Positions 33,301 through 46,073 of a DNA stretch of 64,000 nucleotides are shown here, piece after piece. Under the pieces are notes generated by a model. It made no database searches. It was not told the origin of the DNA and saw nothing but the letters and a program-made list of their open reading frames with translations. Origin of the DNA: Pogonophryne albipinna (lineage: Eukaryota > Chordata > Actinopteri > Perciformes > Artedidraconidae); the NCBI GenBank assembly GCA_028583405.1, contig CM053256.1, positions 3,900,424-3,964,423 on the forward strand, given 5' to 3'. Position 1 is the first letter of the stretch; every line of letters starts with the position of its first letter. A program made the translations under genes and the position numbers.

Positions 33301-35986
33301 TGCAGTTTTCAGGTTCTTGTATTTTTGCTTCATTATATTCATTTAATTTGACTATTTTATAAGTAAAACATTAAAAACAATTTTAGGTGGCATTTTTAGA
33401 AGGTTAAACATGAATATATTAAATATATGTCAATATATAAATACAAAAATGTAGCCCTAAATTGAACAACTAAAACGTTGAAATGCTGCTAATAAGTGAA
33501 TACGTAATTTGACACTCTGAAGGGGAAATAATAGATGGATACAGAAAAGGAATGAAATTGTTAATCAATCATCTTCCTGATCAATGTAAGATGAATCGGT
33601 AACAATTCAGATTATAAGAATTATTTTGAAATTTAAAAGTAATTTCTTAAGTAACTCCTGTGATAGAAATCTATATACGTTTGACTGCCAAACATACATA
33701 GATTTAAATAAGTCACCCTGGGCTTGAGGACTCTTAAGATGCATTTTGGGCACCTCTTGTTGGCATGTTGCAGACCAAACTTTTGAATTGTTAAAACAGG
33801 GAAACAATCAGCAGACTAATTGTTAATATAAAAAAAAATAGGAAATGATTGCTTTTGATATGAAGGTGTTGTTCAAATATTGTTATATTGATAGTGCGGT
33901 CTTCTGCCACACACTCATTTGTGTGTGTGTTTTTTTCAACAGGATTCTGTTGCCTTCAGCTTCTGATATGAAACACTTGCGTTACAAAAGTAAAAGAAAC
34001 AACGGGCCCTCAGAGCTAAGGAATACCTGAGATTGCTCTTTCCCTGTCGAACAAAGCCCTCTTGTCTTGTTATCCCCCCCCTCTCTCGTGCCCTCTCTCG
34101 ATCGCCCCCTTGCTCACAATCCCTCTTTTTCCAGGACCATCCATCTCAGATTTCAGTTTGTTCCGTAATCTCAACGGCACCATCGTCACGTTGACCTGGG
34201 AGGTCCCGCCTACCTCTGTCGTTACAGGTAAAGCAGTGATTCTCCAGGTTCATTTTTTTCTCCCAAGAAAATCTTTGAACAGCACACACACAAACCCAAC
34301 CTTCCTGTTTTGAATGTGTACATCTCAGCAGAACTCCACACAGTTGAAAACAGTCAACATAGAGCATAGGGGTGTAAATACTGTGTAATTTGTGAAGCCG
34401 CGGTGTTTTGGGAAAAAATAATTAAAGGAACAAAGTGCTGCGAATAGCAAATGTCAGTATTTGTTTCATCTCCCTCTCAGCTAGTTTATTTTTAATGCTA
34501 TTTTATTTCTATTTCTGAAATATGTTGGACTTTTTATTTATTGTGTCTTAATTTATCTTATTATTGACTTGTGTCTTTTATGCTGCTGCAACGCAAACAT
34601 TTCCCAAATTGGGATCAATAAAGTACCGATCTATTTTTATATGTACATCAAATAACACCTTAGTTTTCCTCATTAAAAAGGCGTGTAATGTGGTACCACT
34701 TTTGTGATGTATCAAACAAAACATAATTGCATGTGCTTTGTGCATAGGGTTTGACATCCAAATGAAAGGACCATACCTTCCGAACAAAAGTCGTGGCGGC
34801 ACCCAGAAGAGAGGCAGTGCAGACGTTTTTCAAACCATCCAGCAGAAACCTGGCTCTGTCAGGAGTGTGGACATCTTTTCCCTCGATCCCAGCTTAACGT
34901 ACAGATTTCGAGTCATCCCTAAAGCTCTTATGACGGAAGGAGAGCCGTCTGAGGTCCAGAGAATTGGTCCAGGTATGGCTCATTATCAGTGTGTTTTAAT
35001 GAAATCATCTTTTCTTTCTATAGTACCTTTTATTGCCTACTTGTTGTGATGGTGACACTAGGGGAAGGGCTGAGTAGAGCTGCCATCGCAGGCATCGCAG
35101 CTGGAATCCCCTGCAGTCTGCTCTTCATCGTCCTGCTGGGCATCGCCATTTACTTCTGTTTCCACTCAGACAAGAACAAAAGTAGGTGATGGCTTTGCAA
35201 AAAATACCGATCCATTTTTAAACCGGGTGAAATATCACATTTGGACCTTCTTCCCTCTGTTTTGTAGGTCGGCAGAGAAGATATCCAGTGTCCAGAGCAG
35301 TTGAGAAGGTTAGAATAATTGTACTAAAACATAATTAAAGACTACCAATGAGGAGTTTGCAGGGCACATTAAGTTATGTATATAAATGCCATACTCTCCT
35401 TATCATGCATAATATATAGAATGTTATATATTTAAGTTGTAGTCTTGTTACAGGGTGTGGAGTTCTTCTTTGTCTGAACAACTTGGGGTTTATTCTTGCT
35501 ATCATGTTTTTGTTTGTTTTGATCCTATTGGTTTTATCCCACGTCATTTATTGTAATTCTCTAATGTCTCTGTGTTGTTTGTGAGCTCCTCACCCAAGAC
35601 CCTTATAATGCTATCATTATGTGATAGAAGAATCTGTTTCATCTTGAATCATGAAGGGCTAATGATACAATGAATACTGCTCCTGTCCATCGGCCGGTTG
35701 TTTCAATGTCTTTCTTTTCTCTCGCAGGCAATAACAACCCAAACAGAAATGACTCCTCATATCCTGCTGACAGGCGGGCTGAAGTCTCCCCCTGACTACA
35801 ACAGATTAAACCTGGTAAACCTTCTAATAAAAGATGCATAAGCAGACAAATGCTGCTTCTGGTCCATATGTGTTGCTTAATAGTAGATAACCTGTGTGTT
35901 TGTTGTTTCAGACTCCCTCTGAGAGATCGATGGCTCTCCCCACATTTGTCCCTCCAGCTCCTGTCAGAGTTGCTACAACTGTTTGA
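30320..35986 (+). CDS. vsig10l: V-set and immunoglobulin domain-containing protein 10-like (VSIG10L-type Ig/FN3 membrane protein)
   Basis: Type I membrane adhesion or receptor-like protein of unknown ligand. Twelve exons: 30320-30389, 30678-31007, 31594-31863, 31957-32220, 32593-32835, 32953-33231, 34135-34227, 34748-34972, 35062-35181, 35268-35308, 35728-35814 and 35912-35986. They sum to 698 codons plus stop. Order: signal peptide (MAWLGGFGRLCAVFLAIFSF); a V-like domain without canonical Cys; several Ig domains (VSCKAEGFPLPTAKWDF with GTYTC is the clearest); a fibronectin III domain split over two exons; transmembrane helix IAGIPCSLLFIVLLGIAIYF; and a ~65-residue tail. The tail holds PPDY (PPxY type) and ends ATTV (PDZ-ligand type). 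Domain exons are phase 1, as usual for Ig genes. Naming rests on architecture and on its place between etfb and lim2, matching human VSIG10L; CEACAM- or HEPACAM-like alternatives fit less well. Confidence 0.78.
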
Positions 35987-36171
35987 TGTCTATATTATTT
36001 TTTTAACTATATTTTATATCTGTAATGTTTTATTGTATGATATTTGTTTCTATATTTTAATTACTCGAATCGATCTTATATTTATTTCAGTGAATATTCT
36101 GTGTTTTTGTTCTACCTTCCTGTATAATCTGCAATTTTAAACTCACATTCATTTGTAATGTATGTATTCAT

Positions 36172-36177
36172 AATAAA
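36172..36177 (+). terminator. vsig10l: Poly(A) signal of vsig10l
   Basis: A canonical AATAAA about 190 bases after the stop codon, followed by a T-rich stretch. It is a reasonable end for the vsig10l transcript. Confidence 0.55.
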
Positions 36178-36290
36178 TCTAAGTAAAGCTTTATATGAAA
36201 AAAACTCAAAATGTTTCTTTCCTTTTTGCGATCACTTTACAACCATGCTGTTCGTCTTGGGCACACCGAACCTAATGGAACACAATGCAC

Positions 36291-36355
36291 AATGCTTTAT
36301 CATCTCACTGATGAAGGCAATGCTTTATCATCTCACTGATGAAGGCAATGCTTTT
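36291..36355. repeat. 28-bp tandem duplication
   Basis: The unit AATGCTTTATCATCTCACTG plus ATGAAGGC occurs twice in a row and starts a third time. It lies in the spacer after vsig10l. Confidence 0.8.
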
Positions 36356-39300
36356 GATTTAGGTTTATTTTAGGGCTGCAATTGATTTTTGCGTTTCTTT
36401 GAAAATATATTGCAGTATAAATATGTAATGTTAAAAAAGGCATATTAATAGTTAATGTAACTTAACGTCTAACACTTACATTTATGGAATAATAAGCAAG
36501 GTATTATTTGAATGTGTGCTGCAACAGCAAACATGTATCCCAGTGAATCATGTGTATATTCAAGACCTGAATTAAAGTGGTATTTTTGCAGTCTGCAATT
36601 TGACTTGCTTCATCATGCAAGTATACATATTTACTTTCTATATTTGTTATATTTTGCATGTGTTGAGGTTTTTCATACATCCTTTGTCACAAATTGTGTT
36701 GGGTTAAATCTCGACATGTAGGCTAGTAATACCTGTCTCAACATTCCCTTTGTCAGCATGTTGCAATAATAAACTATAATTCTATAATCTTAATAACACT
36801 GTCTTAGAGACTGCTCCCTACTTTCATCAAATGTTTCCATATGGTTTATAGACTGATACAGATTGTCCTTTCAGTCAACAACACGCATGATTTGATAATG
36901 TGTTGTTTCCATATCTTGAGTTATTAAAGTAATCTTGTGATTATTCTTTCATTTGATCCAGGACAACTAAGTTTCTGCAGCACCACACAAGACATGGCTG
37001 GGGAAAACAACTGCCAAGGTAACCCTGTTTTACAATATAGTATTCAATTACAAATGCAATTAAATGTTAGAAATATGTAAAACATGTTTACACTTGAAAT
37101 GCATAAATGAGAAGCTTATTAGAGTAACTATAGGCTGCATTATGTTAATGCTTACCCTCATTTCTGTGTTCTGCTGCTGTCTGTTTTATTTTCCTCTATA
37201 ATTCTCTGTTGTGCTGATCACAACAGTGTGTCCCTACAGTGTGTCTTACCATTACATCCTATTATTCTCTTTCACTTGCTTGCTCTTTGATCAGCCTCCT
37301 GTCAGTTTCCAGTGATGTGATGCTCGGTGAATTGAAGAGTTTCTCTGCAGTCAGGTAGCTAACTTCACAGTGTGTCCTTGGATCACCCCTCGTTCTGTGG
37401 TATCAGTATTCCAAGATCCTTCTCGGTACTATCACTGCACTTTTTTTTAATCCACAGCAGCACACAACCACACAACAAAGGAGGCATTTACAGGTAGAGC
37501 TCAACTGCTCAACATTGCCCCCTGTAGTAAGTGACACTCGATGATCACTAACGAGAGAGTCCAGCAAAAAAAAGTGTCCAAGGGCATAAAAGTTAATTCT
37601 CTCTTTTCAAATAGATATTCGAAATCCTGATTTGTTGGGACATATTTTATTAATTTTGACCTTTTTTCCCCACTGTAAGTTCAAGTGGAGGAGACACTAC
37701 AAAATTAAATTCATATTGAAACTGAAATATTTCGTTGACATTGGAAAGCACTTCCACCAAAGCAGTCACACATACAAAACAAATGTACATTTTCAAAGCA
37801 ATGTGGAATTAGATACAAAAATAACCTTAATATTAAATATAGAAAAATAATGTAAACTCTGGGGGCCCCAAGTTAATCCCATTTCTTCCCACACACACAC
37901 ACTTGATGATCCCTTGCTTTTGAATGTTTTATAGTGCAGTAGTATTTGAAACAGGAACAGCAACTAAACCTTTGATTCCTCTGCCGGGAGCCCAGAGGGA
38001 GGTGTTTTCAGGTTGATCCATGAGATCAGACGCCCCCGGCCCTCACCTCTTCCCTGCCTCTCCTGTGGGAGACAGAGTGGAGGATCATGGAAAGGCTTCA
38101 ATGACAGCAGCAGGCCAACCAGTAAACAGTGCCCAGTATGACCTATGACTGAGAGGGACAGTACATGTTTTTCCCTGATCCATCTTCTGTTGAGAGGAAA
38201 AACATATTCAAAAAAATGTTTCCATCATGGTGATCGGATGCCTTATAAGTGCAGCAGATGGTGCTATTGTGCAGTGCTAAACACATCCCGTCACATAAAG
38301 ATTCTGAATAGCTGTTGGTAACATCAATGATATAAAATACTTGACAATTGAATTGACAATGCTGCACGGCTAAATATATGAAATTATGTTATTAGCCAAA
38401 TCATTTGAAAGGCTCAATCCACAGGGATGCAACACTAACAAATATAAAACACAGGAATGGTAAAAGCCAAAAATAACTCCAAACACATTGGTATAAGTAA
38501 TAACCCCTACTGACCGCCACTGAATGTTAAAAAAAAGTTATCAATGTTTCCTAATGCTGCTAGTGTTTATCTTACACTTTCAAAAAGGAAATAGCGCACC
38601 GTGGGATGGTTAAAGGAGGAAGTGCATGATAGTTGAGGAAAGTGTGACATTGAAGATAAATTGGTCTACCTCGAAATGGGTTGCAAGATCATTTACCACA
38701 TACTTGTGATATGTACAGCTGCTTCCTGTGGAGGTTATACCTGATTCTTGACACACCAGTGTCTTTCTCTTTCTCATGTCTCAGATAACCAGCCATCATA
38801 CCATGCACATTTATTATTTAATATAATAGGTGATTTTCATGTGGAGGATTTTACTTGGTGCTTTGTTTCATTCCATCTCTATTTAAATGTTTCTACACCA
38901 CCAACGGACAAATGCAGATTACAGATTTTACCTGAACAGTTGATATAAAAACAACCCACTCACCATATTTGAGTTGTTTTTTGGTTTGTTTTTTAAGATC
39001 ACTTTGGTAAAGGGCATGCTTATTACACAAATGAGGAAGCTGAAGTGTTCACAGTAGGAGAATGAGTCAGTAAGGTACACATACTGCTGACCACAAAAGT
39101 AAGAACGATACTTTACTGCTAGAGTTCTAACGTACCCCAAACCCAAAATAGATATGTGCAGTTTAAAGATAATGCTGTTTTAGTTTTCCTAGTATGAGAC
39201 TTTTTTCATGCGTCCACCTTAGAAATAAGCCTGGTACCTTGTGTTTTTATCTTTTGCATTATTCGTTATCAAGCAGGGTATGCTTATTGTATTCTCTTCT

Positions 39301-40000
39301 AAATCTAATTACCTACAAAAATCCTTTATGTGGAATAATTAGGTAGTTAATTACAAAAGATGGAATCACTGCTCAGGTGTCCCAGAGGGCATTTTCCTGA
39401 ATATTAACACAGACCATCTGACATGTAATTACCTGTGCTCAAATTATGTTTAATAACCTCGAATAACGCATCCATCATAGCAGCTGTTAATGCTTTAATG
39501 AAGTTGTGTGAATAACATTGCTACGTGTGTACTATTTGTGTTATTATATGCATGCCAAATATAGCATTATCTGAACACTTTTTCTTATTCAGTATTTGGC
39601 AGTCTTTTACTGTCAGTGTTTCTGCAATGGTGTTACATATTCAGAGTGAACATGTCAAGCACTCTGTTTTTTAAGCAGCTCTTTGGTCATGGGTCTGTTG
39701 TAAGCGTGTCCCCGTAACCACACCCCAGCCACAGTGAAAGAAAGTGTGCGCTTCAGCATGTTCCATTGACCGGTGCAGTACTGCAAGCCTTTGCATATCC
39801 ACAGTTCCAGAATGCCATATAGAACAACAGACGGGGACTGTAGTGCAGCGCCCTCGTATACCACACCCTCCCCCATCACCCTCCCCTCTCCCCTGACCCC
39901 CCAAAATACTCCCATGTAGTTCAGTGTGAAAGAGTCACGTGGCTTTTGGCCCACCAGCTCAAGTGCATTTGTTCTGTGCTGATTGTTTTAGAGGATTGTG
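36356..40000. other. Spacer between vsig10l and lim2, no gene confirmed
   Basis: Two short stretches look like exons. One is ATGGCTGGGGAAAACAACTG at about 36995-37020, ending in CAAG|GTAACC. The other is an AG-bounded, GT-ended 36-base segment near 37457-37492. They join in frame but make only about 20 residues with no family match and no continuation. The rest is AT-rich unique-looking sequence. Confidence 0.35.
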
Positions 40001-40039
40001 CCTCCATCAACAGAAAAGTGGAGGGGATAACTTTTTGGA

Positions 40040-40156
40040 GTTCAGCCTAGGGATTCCTCTTTGACGTTTCGCTCTCTCCCAGCTTGCACTCTCTCTCACT
40101 CTTTCCCTGAGGAAAGGCTGGTACTTAAGACGGTTAATTTATCCTGAGAAATTCAG
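40040..40156 (+). promoter_or_regulatory. lim2: Possible lim2 promoter and untranslated first exon
   Basis: A donor-like junction ATTCAG|GTAAGA at 40156/40157 would pair with the acceptor TTTCCTAG just before the lim2 start codon. That would make a non-coding first exon ending at 40156. The exon start and promoter are not determined. Confidence 0.35.
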
Positions 40157-41540
40157 GTAAGATGATGTCGGGTCGTTTGTTAATTGCTGCTGCCACTTAG
40201 ATGTGGGATAAAAATAATAAATATCATATCAGAACATGTTAACCAGAAAGTGTATGTCTTACAGGTGGGCCTAGAGAGCCTCCACCATGTGAGAGTGACA
40301 GTCTTTCAATACATAGCTCGCGTTATCCACATTCAATGTGCCTTTTTGCGTAAATGTGTGATGCATAAATTGTTTTTGTTTATTACTTGATACATTTCTC
40401 ATGGTTCTTTGCCATTTTTCTGGTTCCTTTCATGTGTACAGAGAAATCTAAGCTGTTTACACCCCTCCACAAGAGTATTGATGATGCATGTTATCTCTGA
40501 AAGCTCAGAGCTAAAGGGATACCATTGGCACAGATGTTTGACATGTTCTGCTGTGAAAAGCTAATTTCTCTTTTCGCCATTTCATATCAATCTTTTGTTG
40601 TCATGCTTAAAACATCAGTTACGGTCTGTGCAGCTTCACAGGAGAAATGGTTTAACCTAAGGGATATCTTTTAGGAGTTGGACACATTTCTCAAAAGTGA
40701 CCTCTTTCTTTTAAGCTATAGCTTTTGTTTGAAACCCTTGTTCAATATTTAATTTGTGGCTTTATTTGTATCCTCTATTATCTTTCATATTTTCTTCAGC
40801 TATTTGCTGATTTGGGTTTCATGTGGTTGGTCTAGGTAATTGACATATTCAGTTAGTGTGAAAAGCATGTTCAAACAGATAGAGAGAGAGAGTCCATATG
40901 AGCTAAATGTATTGTTGGTATGTTTACTCTGTCCAGTCCAGCAGCTCTCAGGGATAGGCAAACACAGCTAGACTATAGCTCTAACATCCTCGTGTATATT
41001 TGGGCAGCTTCCTCCTTGAACGAGGTACACATATTGCTGAAACACATCTCTGACTCAAAGGTCACAAAGAGTCTACCAAAATGAGTCAGTATTTGAGGAA
41101 ATGTTGTGGTAAACACTGCTGCCAGGAAGTTGTGTAAATGGTTGGAGTTAATGGTATGTGGCAGTGAAAATGTTGTTTTAAGCTCCTAGGCCTGCAGGGT
41201 AATTCTGAATAGGAAATGTAAATCAAAGTCTTCCCTTCATTAGATACTAAAATGGTGGTGTTTTAACTGTAGCTCAACGATAAGCCCCCATTTTCACCTG
41301 TGGCGGTGTTGGCCCATATCACAGCAGACTGACTACACTTTTTTCCTGCCTCTGCATCCTCTCCTCAGGCCATTCCTGTCTCTTTAATACATCTCCTACT
41401 GAAAAAGCATTAAGACTAAAGCTACAAACCATGTTAAAAAGACTCACGATATTGCTACAAGTACACTTGCAACACTGACTTCCATCTTGTTTTTCTCCTG
41501 CACAGTGCATAAAGCCTAGACCACTTTCCTAGTGTCACTC

Positions 41541-43333
41541 ATGATGCACAGCTTCATGGGAGGGGGCCTCTTTTGTGCCATTGTGGGAAACATCCTGTTG
41601 GTGGTGTCCGCAGCCACAGACTACTGGATGCAGTACCGTCTGTCCGGCAGCTTTGCCCACCAGGGCCTGTGGAGGTACTGCATGTCTGGCAAGTGTTACA
41701 TGCAGACTGACAGCATTGGTAAGTGGGAAATACACTCTTATTCCCCTAATAATTCCCTTCTGTCTCCCTGAGTCAATAACTCACCTTTTTTAGGTGACTT
41801 TCATGACTTCCAGGCCGAGTAGAACGACAGCAACAATGGTGGAACAAATATTTACATATTTTACCTAACAATAAGAGTCTAAAGTCATGCTGGCAGCTCT
41901 ATAAAGCTGTATTTAGTTTAATGCTAATGTCAGCATGCTAGCATGTTAATGTGCTGATGATAAGCATGTGTAATGTAACAACTTAACCAGCTTTTTAGCA
42001 TGCTAAAATTAGCTTATAATGACTTAATACAAAGAAAAGATGAGGCTGATAGGAAAGTTATTAGTTTTGTAGGTATTTGGTCGAAAGGTATTGTTAAAGT
42101 TACATTTTGGCCTAATGATCAAATGTTCAAAAATGTTTTAGTGGTGGACTGATATAACTATTCCTTGAACATTCATATCTGGCTACACATTTAAATACTG
42201 CAATAATATAGTATACAAAAAAGGAATAGCATCTTACTGAAGTAAAATCAATGAAACCCTTTTAAAAGTTTAAACTTTTTTAACACTTCATAACAACATT
42301 TCGTAGTTTGGATGTGTCTGGAGTTAAATTGGTCAGTTTCATTTCTAGCGAGTTTTCAAATGACGCCAAGTACATTTTAGTATGAAACTGTTCATGGTTA
42401 ACATAATATTCAATATCATATCTTCGCTCTCTCTCCTACAGCCTACTGGAATGCCACTCGTGCTTTCATGATCCTTTCTGCCATGTCATGCTTTGCTGGC
42501 ATCATCGCAGGAATCCTCTCATTTGCCCACTTTTCGGCCTTTGAGAGGTTCAACCGCTCATTTGCTGCTGGGATCATGTTCTTTGTTTCAAGTGAGTCAA
42601 GGATACAATCAACCAAATTACGTCATTTTTTTCCCCCATCACATCTGCCATTATTATTTAATTTGTATATCAATAAAGTTTACTACACCTGCTATTGAAA
42701 CTCTTCCAACTTCCAACTGAGATGAACTTCACTTTTATGATATTATTTGAATATGTGTCACTCTCTGCCCAATACGTCAGCTCTCTTTGTTCTGCTTGCA
42801 ATGGCCATTTACACTGGAGTGACTGTGAACTTCCTGGGCAAGCGCTTTGGGGACTGGCGCTTCTCTTGGTCCTACATACTAGGCTGGGTGGCACTGCTCA
42901 TGAACTTCTTTGCAGGTTTGTTCAAATGAAATAGTGCAGTAAAGTTGGTGTAACTACTTTCTATATCAGTTTGACTCTTTTTTTTAAATATGGCATTGTT
43001 ATTTGCAAACAGAGAAAACGTTATAAACCTTAATTAACAGCTCAGCTCAGCACACAAACACTTGAATTTTATTTACAGAAATTGTTGGTTACTACAGACT
43101 TTTTAGCTTTTATTTTGCACTTAAATGCTAACAATACAGTTTTCAGTCTCACACATCAGTAACTTTAACACAAGAGAATATGTCTTGCTGTCAAACATTG
43201 TGTATTACTGGACAACAGATTGTTATAGTGCCATAAACTTGTGGTAACATGACCTATGTTTTGTTTTGCAGGTATATTCTACATGTGTGCCTACAGAATG
43301 CATGAGTGCAGAAGAGTTGCAGGCCCACGTTAA
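41541..43333 (+). CDS. lim2: Lens intrinsic membrane protein 2 (MP20)
   Basis: LIM2 is an abundant four-helix membrane protein of the lens fibre cell, in the PMP22/claudin superfamily, linked to cell junctions and lens clarity. Four coding exons: 41541-41718, 42442-42591, 42781-42915 and 43272-43333, with GT-AG boundaries. They give 174 residues against 173 in human. The start MMHSFMGGGLFCA has two adjacent ATGs (41541 or 41544); human begins MYSFMGGGLFCA, so the second may be used. The claudin-type extracellular signature GLWRYCMSGKC is intact, as are the possible N-glycosylation site NATR, the third segment AIYTGVTVNFLGKRFGDWRF and the C-terminal FYMCAYRMHECRR. An AATAAA at 43410-43415 is the likely poly(A) signal. 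Exon phases fit the known family gene structure. Confidence 0.97.
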
Positions 43334-43670
43334 AGTAAACAGGAAATAATGTGTCAAGGGTGCAAAGAATAACAATTCCCTTTCGAAAATTGAGAATTAA
43401 CTGTAAAATAATAAAATTTGGAATTTGCTTATGCACCAAAGATAACTTGTGGTTTTGTCATCAAATGTTTTGTTATGGAAAGCAGGTCTTTGAGCAGGAT
43501 GTTATAAAACATAATATTGTGTTACTTATTAACAGCAAACCATGTGAGACGTGGTTTCATTAAGGAACTGAACTATTAAAGCAATCTGTAAAGCATAACA
43601 AATTCCAAAATAATAATCATTATATACAATACAACAAGAATATTTCAGCTGGATGTGTTGTATTATAGAC

Positions 43671-44576
43671 TTAGCTAGAGTTAGTGGGCTGTTTTCCTGA
43701 AACAGTGAATACACACTTCTTGAAAATCAACTTTTTACCAATGCCCTGGAAAGTGGAGGAGGATAAGTAGAAGATGATGGGATCAATACAGGTGTTGAAG
43801 GTGCTAAGCAGCAAGGTGTAGTGCCTCCATTTGGGGCTCTCACCCTGTAAGAAACCCATTAAGTGAGAGATGTTGTACGGCAGCACACAGATGAGAAACA
43901 CAGCTAGAGTCCCCAAGGCCATGCCGATGGCCTTCTGCTTCTGCTTCAGGGATATCCTGGGGCGACTGTACAGGATAACGATGCAGCTCAAGTAGCAGTA
44001 AACACAAATTAAAAGAGGTATTACGCAGAGCACAAAGAAAAACTCCAAACGTACAGGGAGGACGATCGCCAGCTGCTGCGCCGTAAAGTTCTCATAGCAA
44101 ACACCGGAGTCTTCGCTGGACAGGGATGGTAGGTGCTGGGTAATGAAAGTGATGCTACAGTGTGCTGTTGTAATCAGCCAAATAGCAGCACTGATAATCA
44201 TCGCATACACAGGTTTCTTCAGCTTATGATAGGTGATGGGGAAAGCTAGTGCAATGTAGCGAACCACACTGACTGCCATTAGCAGCAAGGAGCTGCTGTA
44301 GATTGTTGAGAAGAAGATAAAGGAGGTGATGGAGCACAGGACGCTGGATAAATGCCATTGCATGCCTGACACTGCCTCATGTATCTTGAGAGGAAGGATG
44401 ATCAGAAAGAGCAGGTCAGAGACCGTCAGATTGAGAAGCAGGATGTCTGTTAAAACGGGCTTGGAGTTGATCTTGACACTGAAGGCGTAGAGAGCCACGA
44501 GGTTTGCTGGGAGGCCAAGGAGAAAGGAAATGATGTAAACTGAGAGAATGACCTCACTCCTCACCTCTGGTTCCAT
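43671..44576 (-). CDS. Free fatty acid receptor-like GPCR (FFAR2/FFAR3 type)
   Basis: Seven-helix receptor of the plasma membrane. Mammalian relatives sense short-chain fatty acids and signal through Gi/Gq. The coding region is a single exon of 301 codons starting MEPEVRSEVILS. A polypyrimidine-AG acceptor (TTTTTTCTTTGGAATAG) lies just upstream, so a 5' UTR intron is likely and the upstream MSSVFFFF extension is rejected. Typical family features: LLGLPANLVALYAF in helix 1, LNLTVSDLLFL in helix 2, GVCYENFTAQQLAIVLPVRL before and in helix 5, PYNISHLMGF in helix 6 and NTCIDPIIFY in helix 7. The carboxylate-binding trio is kept: Arg in LPVRLE, His in ISHLMG and Arg in PKWRHY. The usual E/DRY motif reads VRY. 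Which FFAR paralogue this is cannot be decided; FFAR2/3-like fits best. Confidence 0.92.
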   Translation of the reverse strand: MEPEVRSEVILSVYIISFLLGLPANLVALYAFSVKINSKPVLTDILLLNLTVSDLLFLIILPLKIHEAVSGMQWHLSSVLCSITSFIFFSTIYSSSLLLMAVSVVRYIALAFPITYHKLKKPVYAMIISAAIWLITTAHCSITFITQHLPSLSSEDSGVCYENFTAQQLAIVLPVRLEFFFVLCVIPLLICVYCYLSCIVILYSRPRISLKQKQKAIGMALGTLAVFLICVLPYNISHLMGFLQGESPKWRHYTLLLSTFNTCIDPIIFYLSSSTFQGIGKKLIFKKCVFTVSGKQPTNSS

Positions 44577-44619
44577 TTTTATCCTATTCCAAAGAAAAAA
44601 GAAAAAAACGGAACTCAAA

Positions 44620-46073
44620 ACATAAATGGTTACAGAAACAGTTGATCAAGTTAGTTCTCTGTTTTTATATCACTGACAAGTTATTAAGCAATTCATTTTG
44701 ACGATGTGACCATGGTCAAAAAAGAAACACTCCTGCTGATAATGAATTATGAAGGAATATTTGTTTAAACAACCACATAATTGGGACAGAAGATAGGACG
44801 TTTTGAATTTGGGTTGTATGAGGTACATCTATAGTCAGTGTAATACCTACAGTAGAATACATGGTGTCAAGTGGAAAAAGGTTGGACTATAGACACAGGA
44901 CCTAAGTAATGCACTACAGAGTTTTTGGGCAGCAGAAAATATATATTTTAACAACCTAAAAAAAGGCCAACGCTATCAGTTTAAATGTACACTATATTGA
45001 GAAAGTATTCTCCACTTTTGTGCTCGACATCCTTTTATGTTGGTGAATAAAACCCTAATATTGCTCCATCCCTGTTTTAAAGCCACCACTCCTTTGTCAA
45101 AAACAGTAATTTCACAATGCAGAAGATGACGGTTGCTTGTCTAATGCTGCCTCAATTATTTAGGTGGTTTGTGTAATTATGTTTATTCGTTGGCTCTGAA
45201 CTTAATCATCAAACACTGTTTTTGTCAAAGTAGAATTTTGTCTTTAAAGAGAGCATAGATAACAACATCAATTCCCCGGTACCTCATACAAGCACTCTAT
45301 GATTACAGAACAATTTAAAATAAACAAACCATATCGGCTCTCAAGCTCAGGTTCCAAAAACCAGATGTGGGAATTTCATTAGCAAAGATAATCTGAAATG
45401 TTTGATTAAATAAATGATTGTATTTACTCACATACACTGGACGTTTTCTCAAGTGTTTGGCCTTCCATTAAATAAACACTAAAGCGTAGTGCTGTTTGTC
45501 TTGCTGTGTGTTTCATCAAAGACAATACAGTTCAAAGATGAGCTGATATATAAAGTTCCAGAAGCAGCAGTCCCTTTCTATTCCTGTATGACTCACTGAT
45601 CTTATTTCTATTGAGCATTGAACACACACCCATTGGTTAATATTAACCAAAATGCAAAATGGAAGCTCATGTTGACTTTCGTGTTAGGCATGTTATTTAA
45701 GGACCAGTGGATCTCTACAGTAATAAAACCTGATATAACATTTTGAATTTTATTGAGACAAGAGCCTGCTTTTATTTGCAGCTAGATCAGATAAAGGGTC
45801 ATTACAGATTAACAAATTCTTCTTCTATATCATCATAGAAACAAAACTAATAATAGCAATAGTTATAAAAATCTCATTTGAGTCTTGGAAAAATGTGGTG
45901 TTACAAGGTCTTCCCCTGCTAACAATCTAATCTATGTATAGAGTTTTAAAATCTTGAATGCTACTTTGAGTGACACGTGATGGTCTGGATCATGGCATAA
46001 TTTAATCATGAGTCTTAGTCACTGCACCTTTGCGTGTGGCTGTATTTTGCATTCTCTTCAGTGAGCCATTTTG
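44620..46073. other. Spacer between FFAR-like gene and Siglec-like gene 1
   Basis: AT-rich sequence without gene candidates. Reverse-strand AATAAA motifs near 45748-45753 and 45771-45776 may end the transcript of the Siglec-like gene to the right. Confidence 0.4.

Noticed and set aside
43671..44618. Longer FFAR start MSSVFFFFLWNRIK
   Set aside because: The extra residues are translation of a polypyrimidine tract and splice acceptor; the family start is MEPEV.
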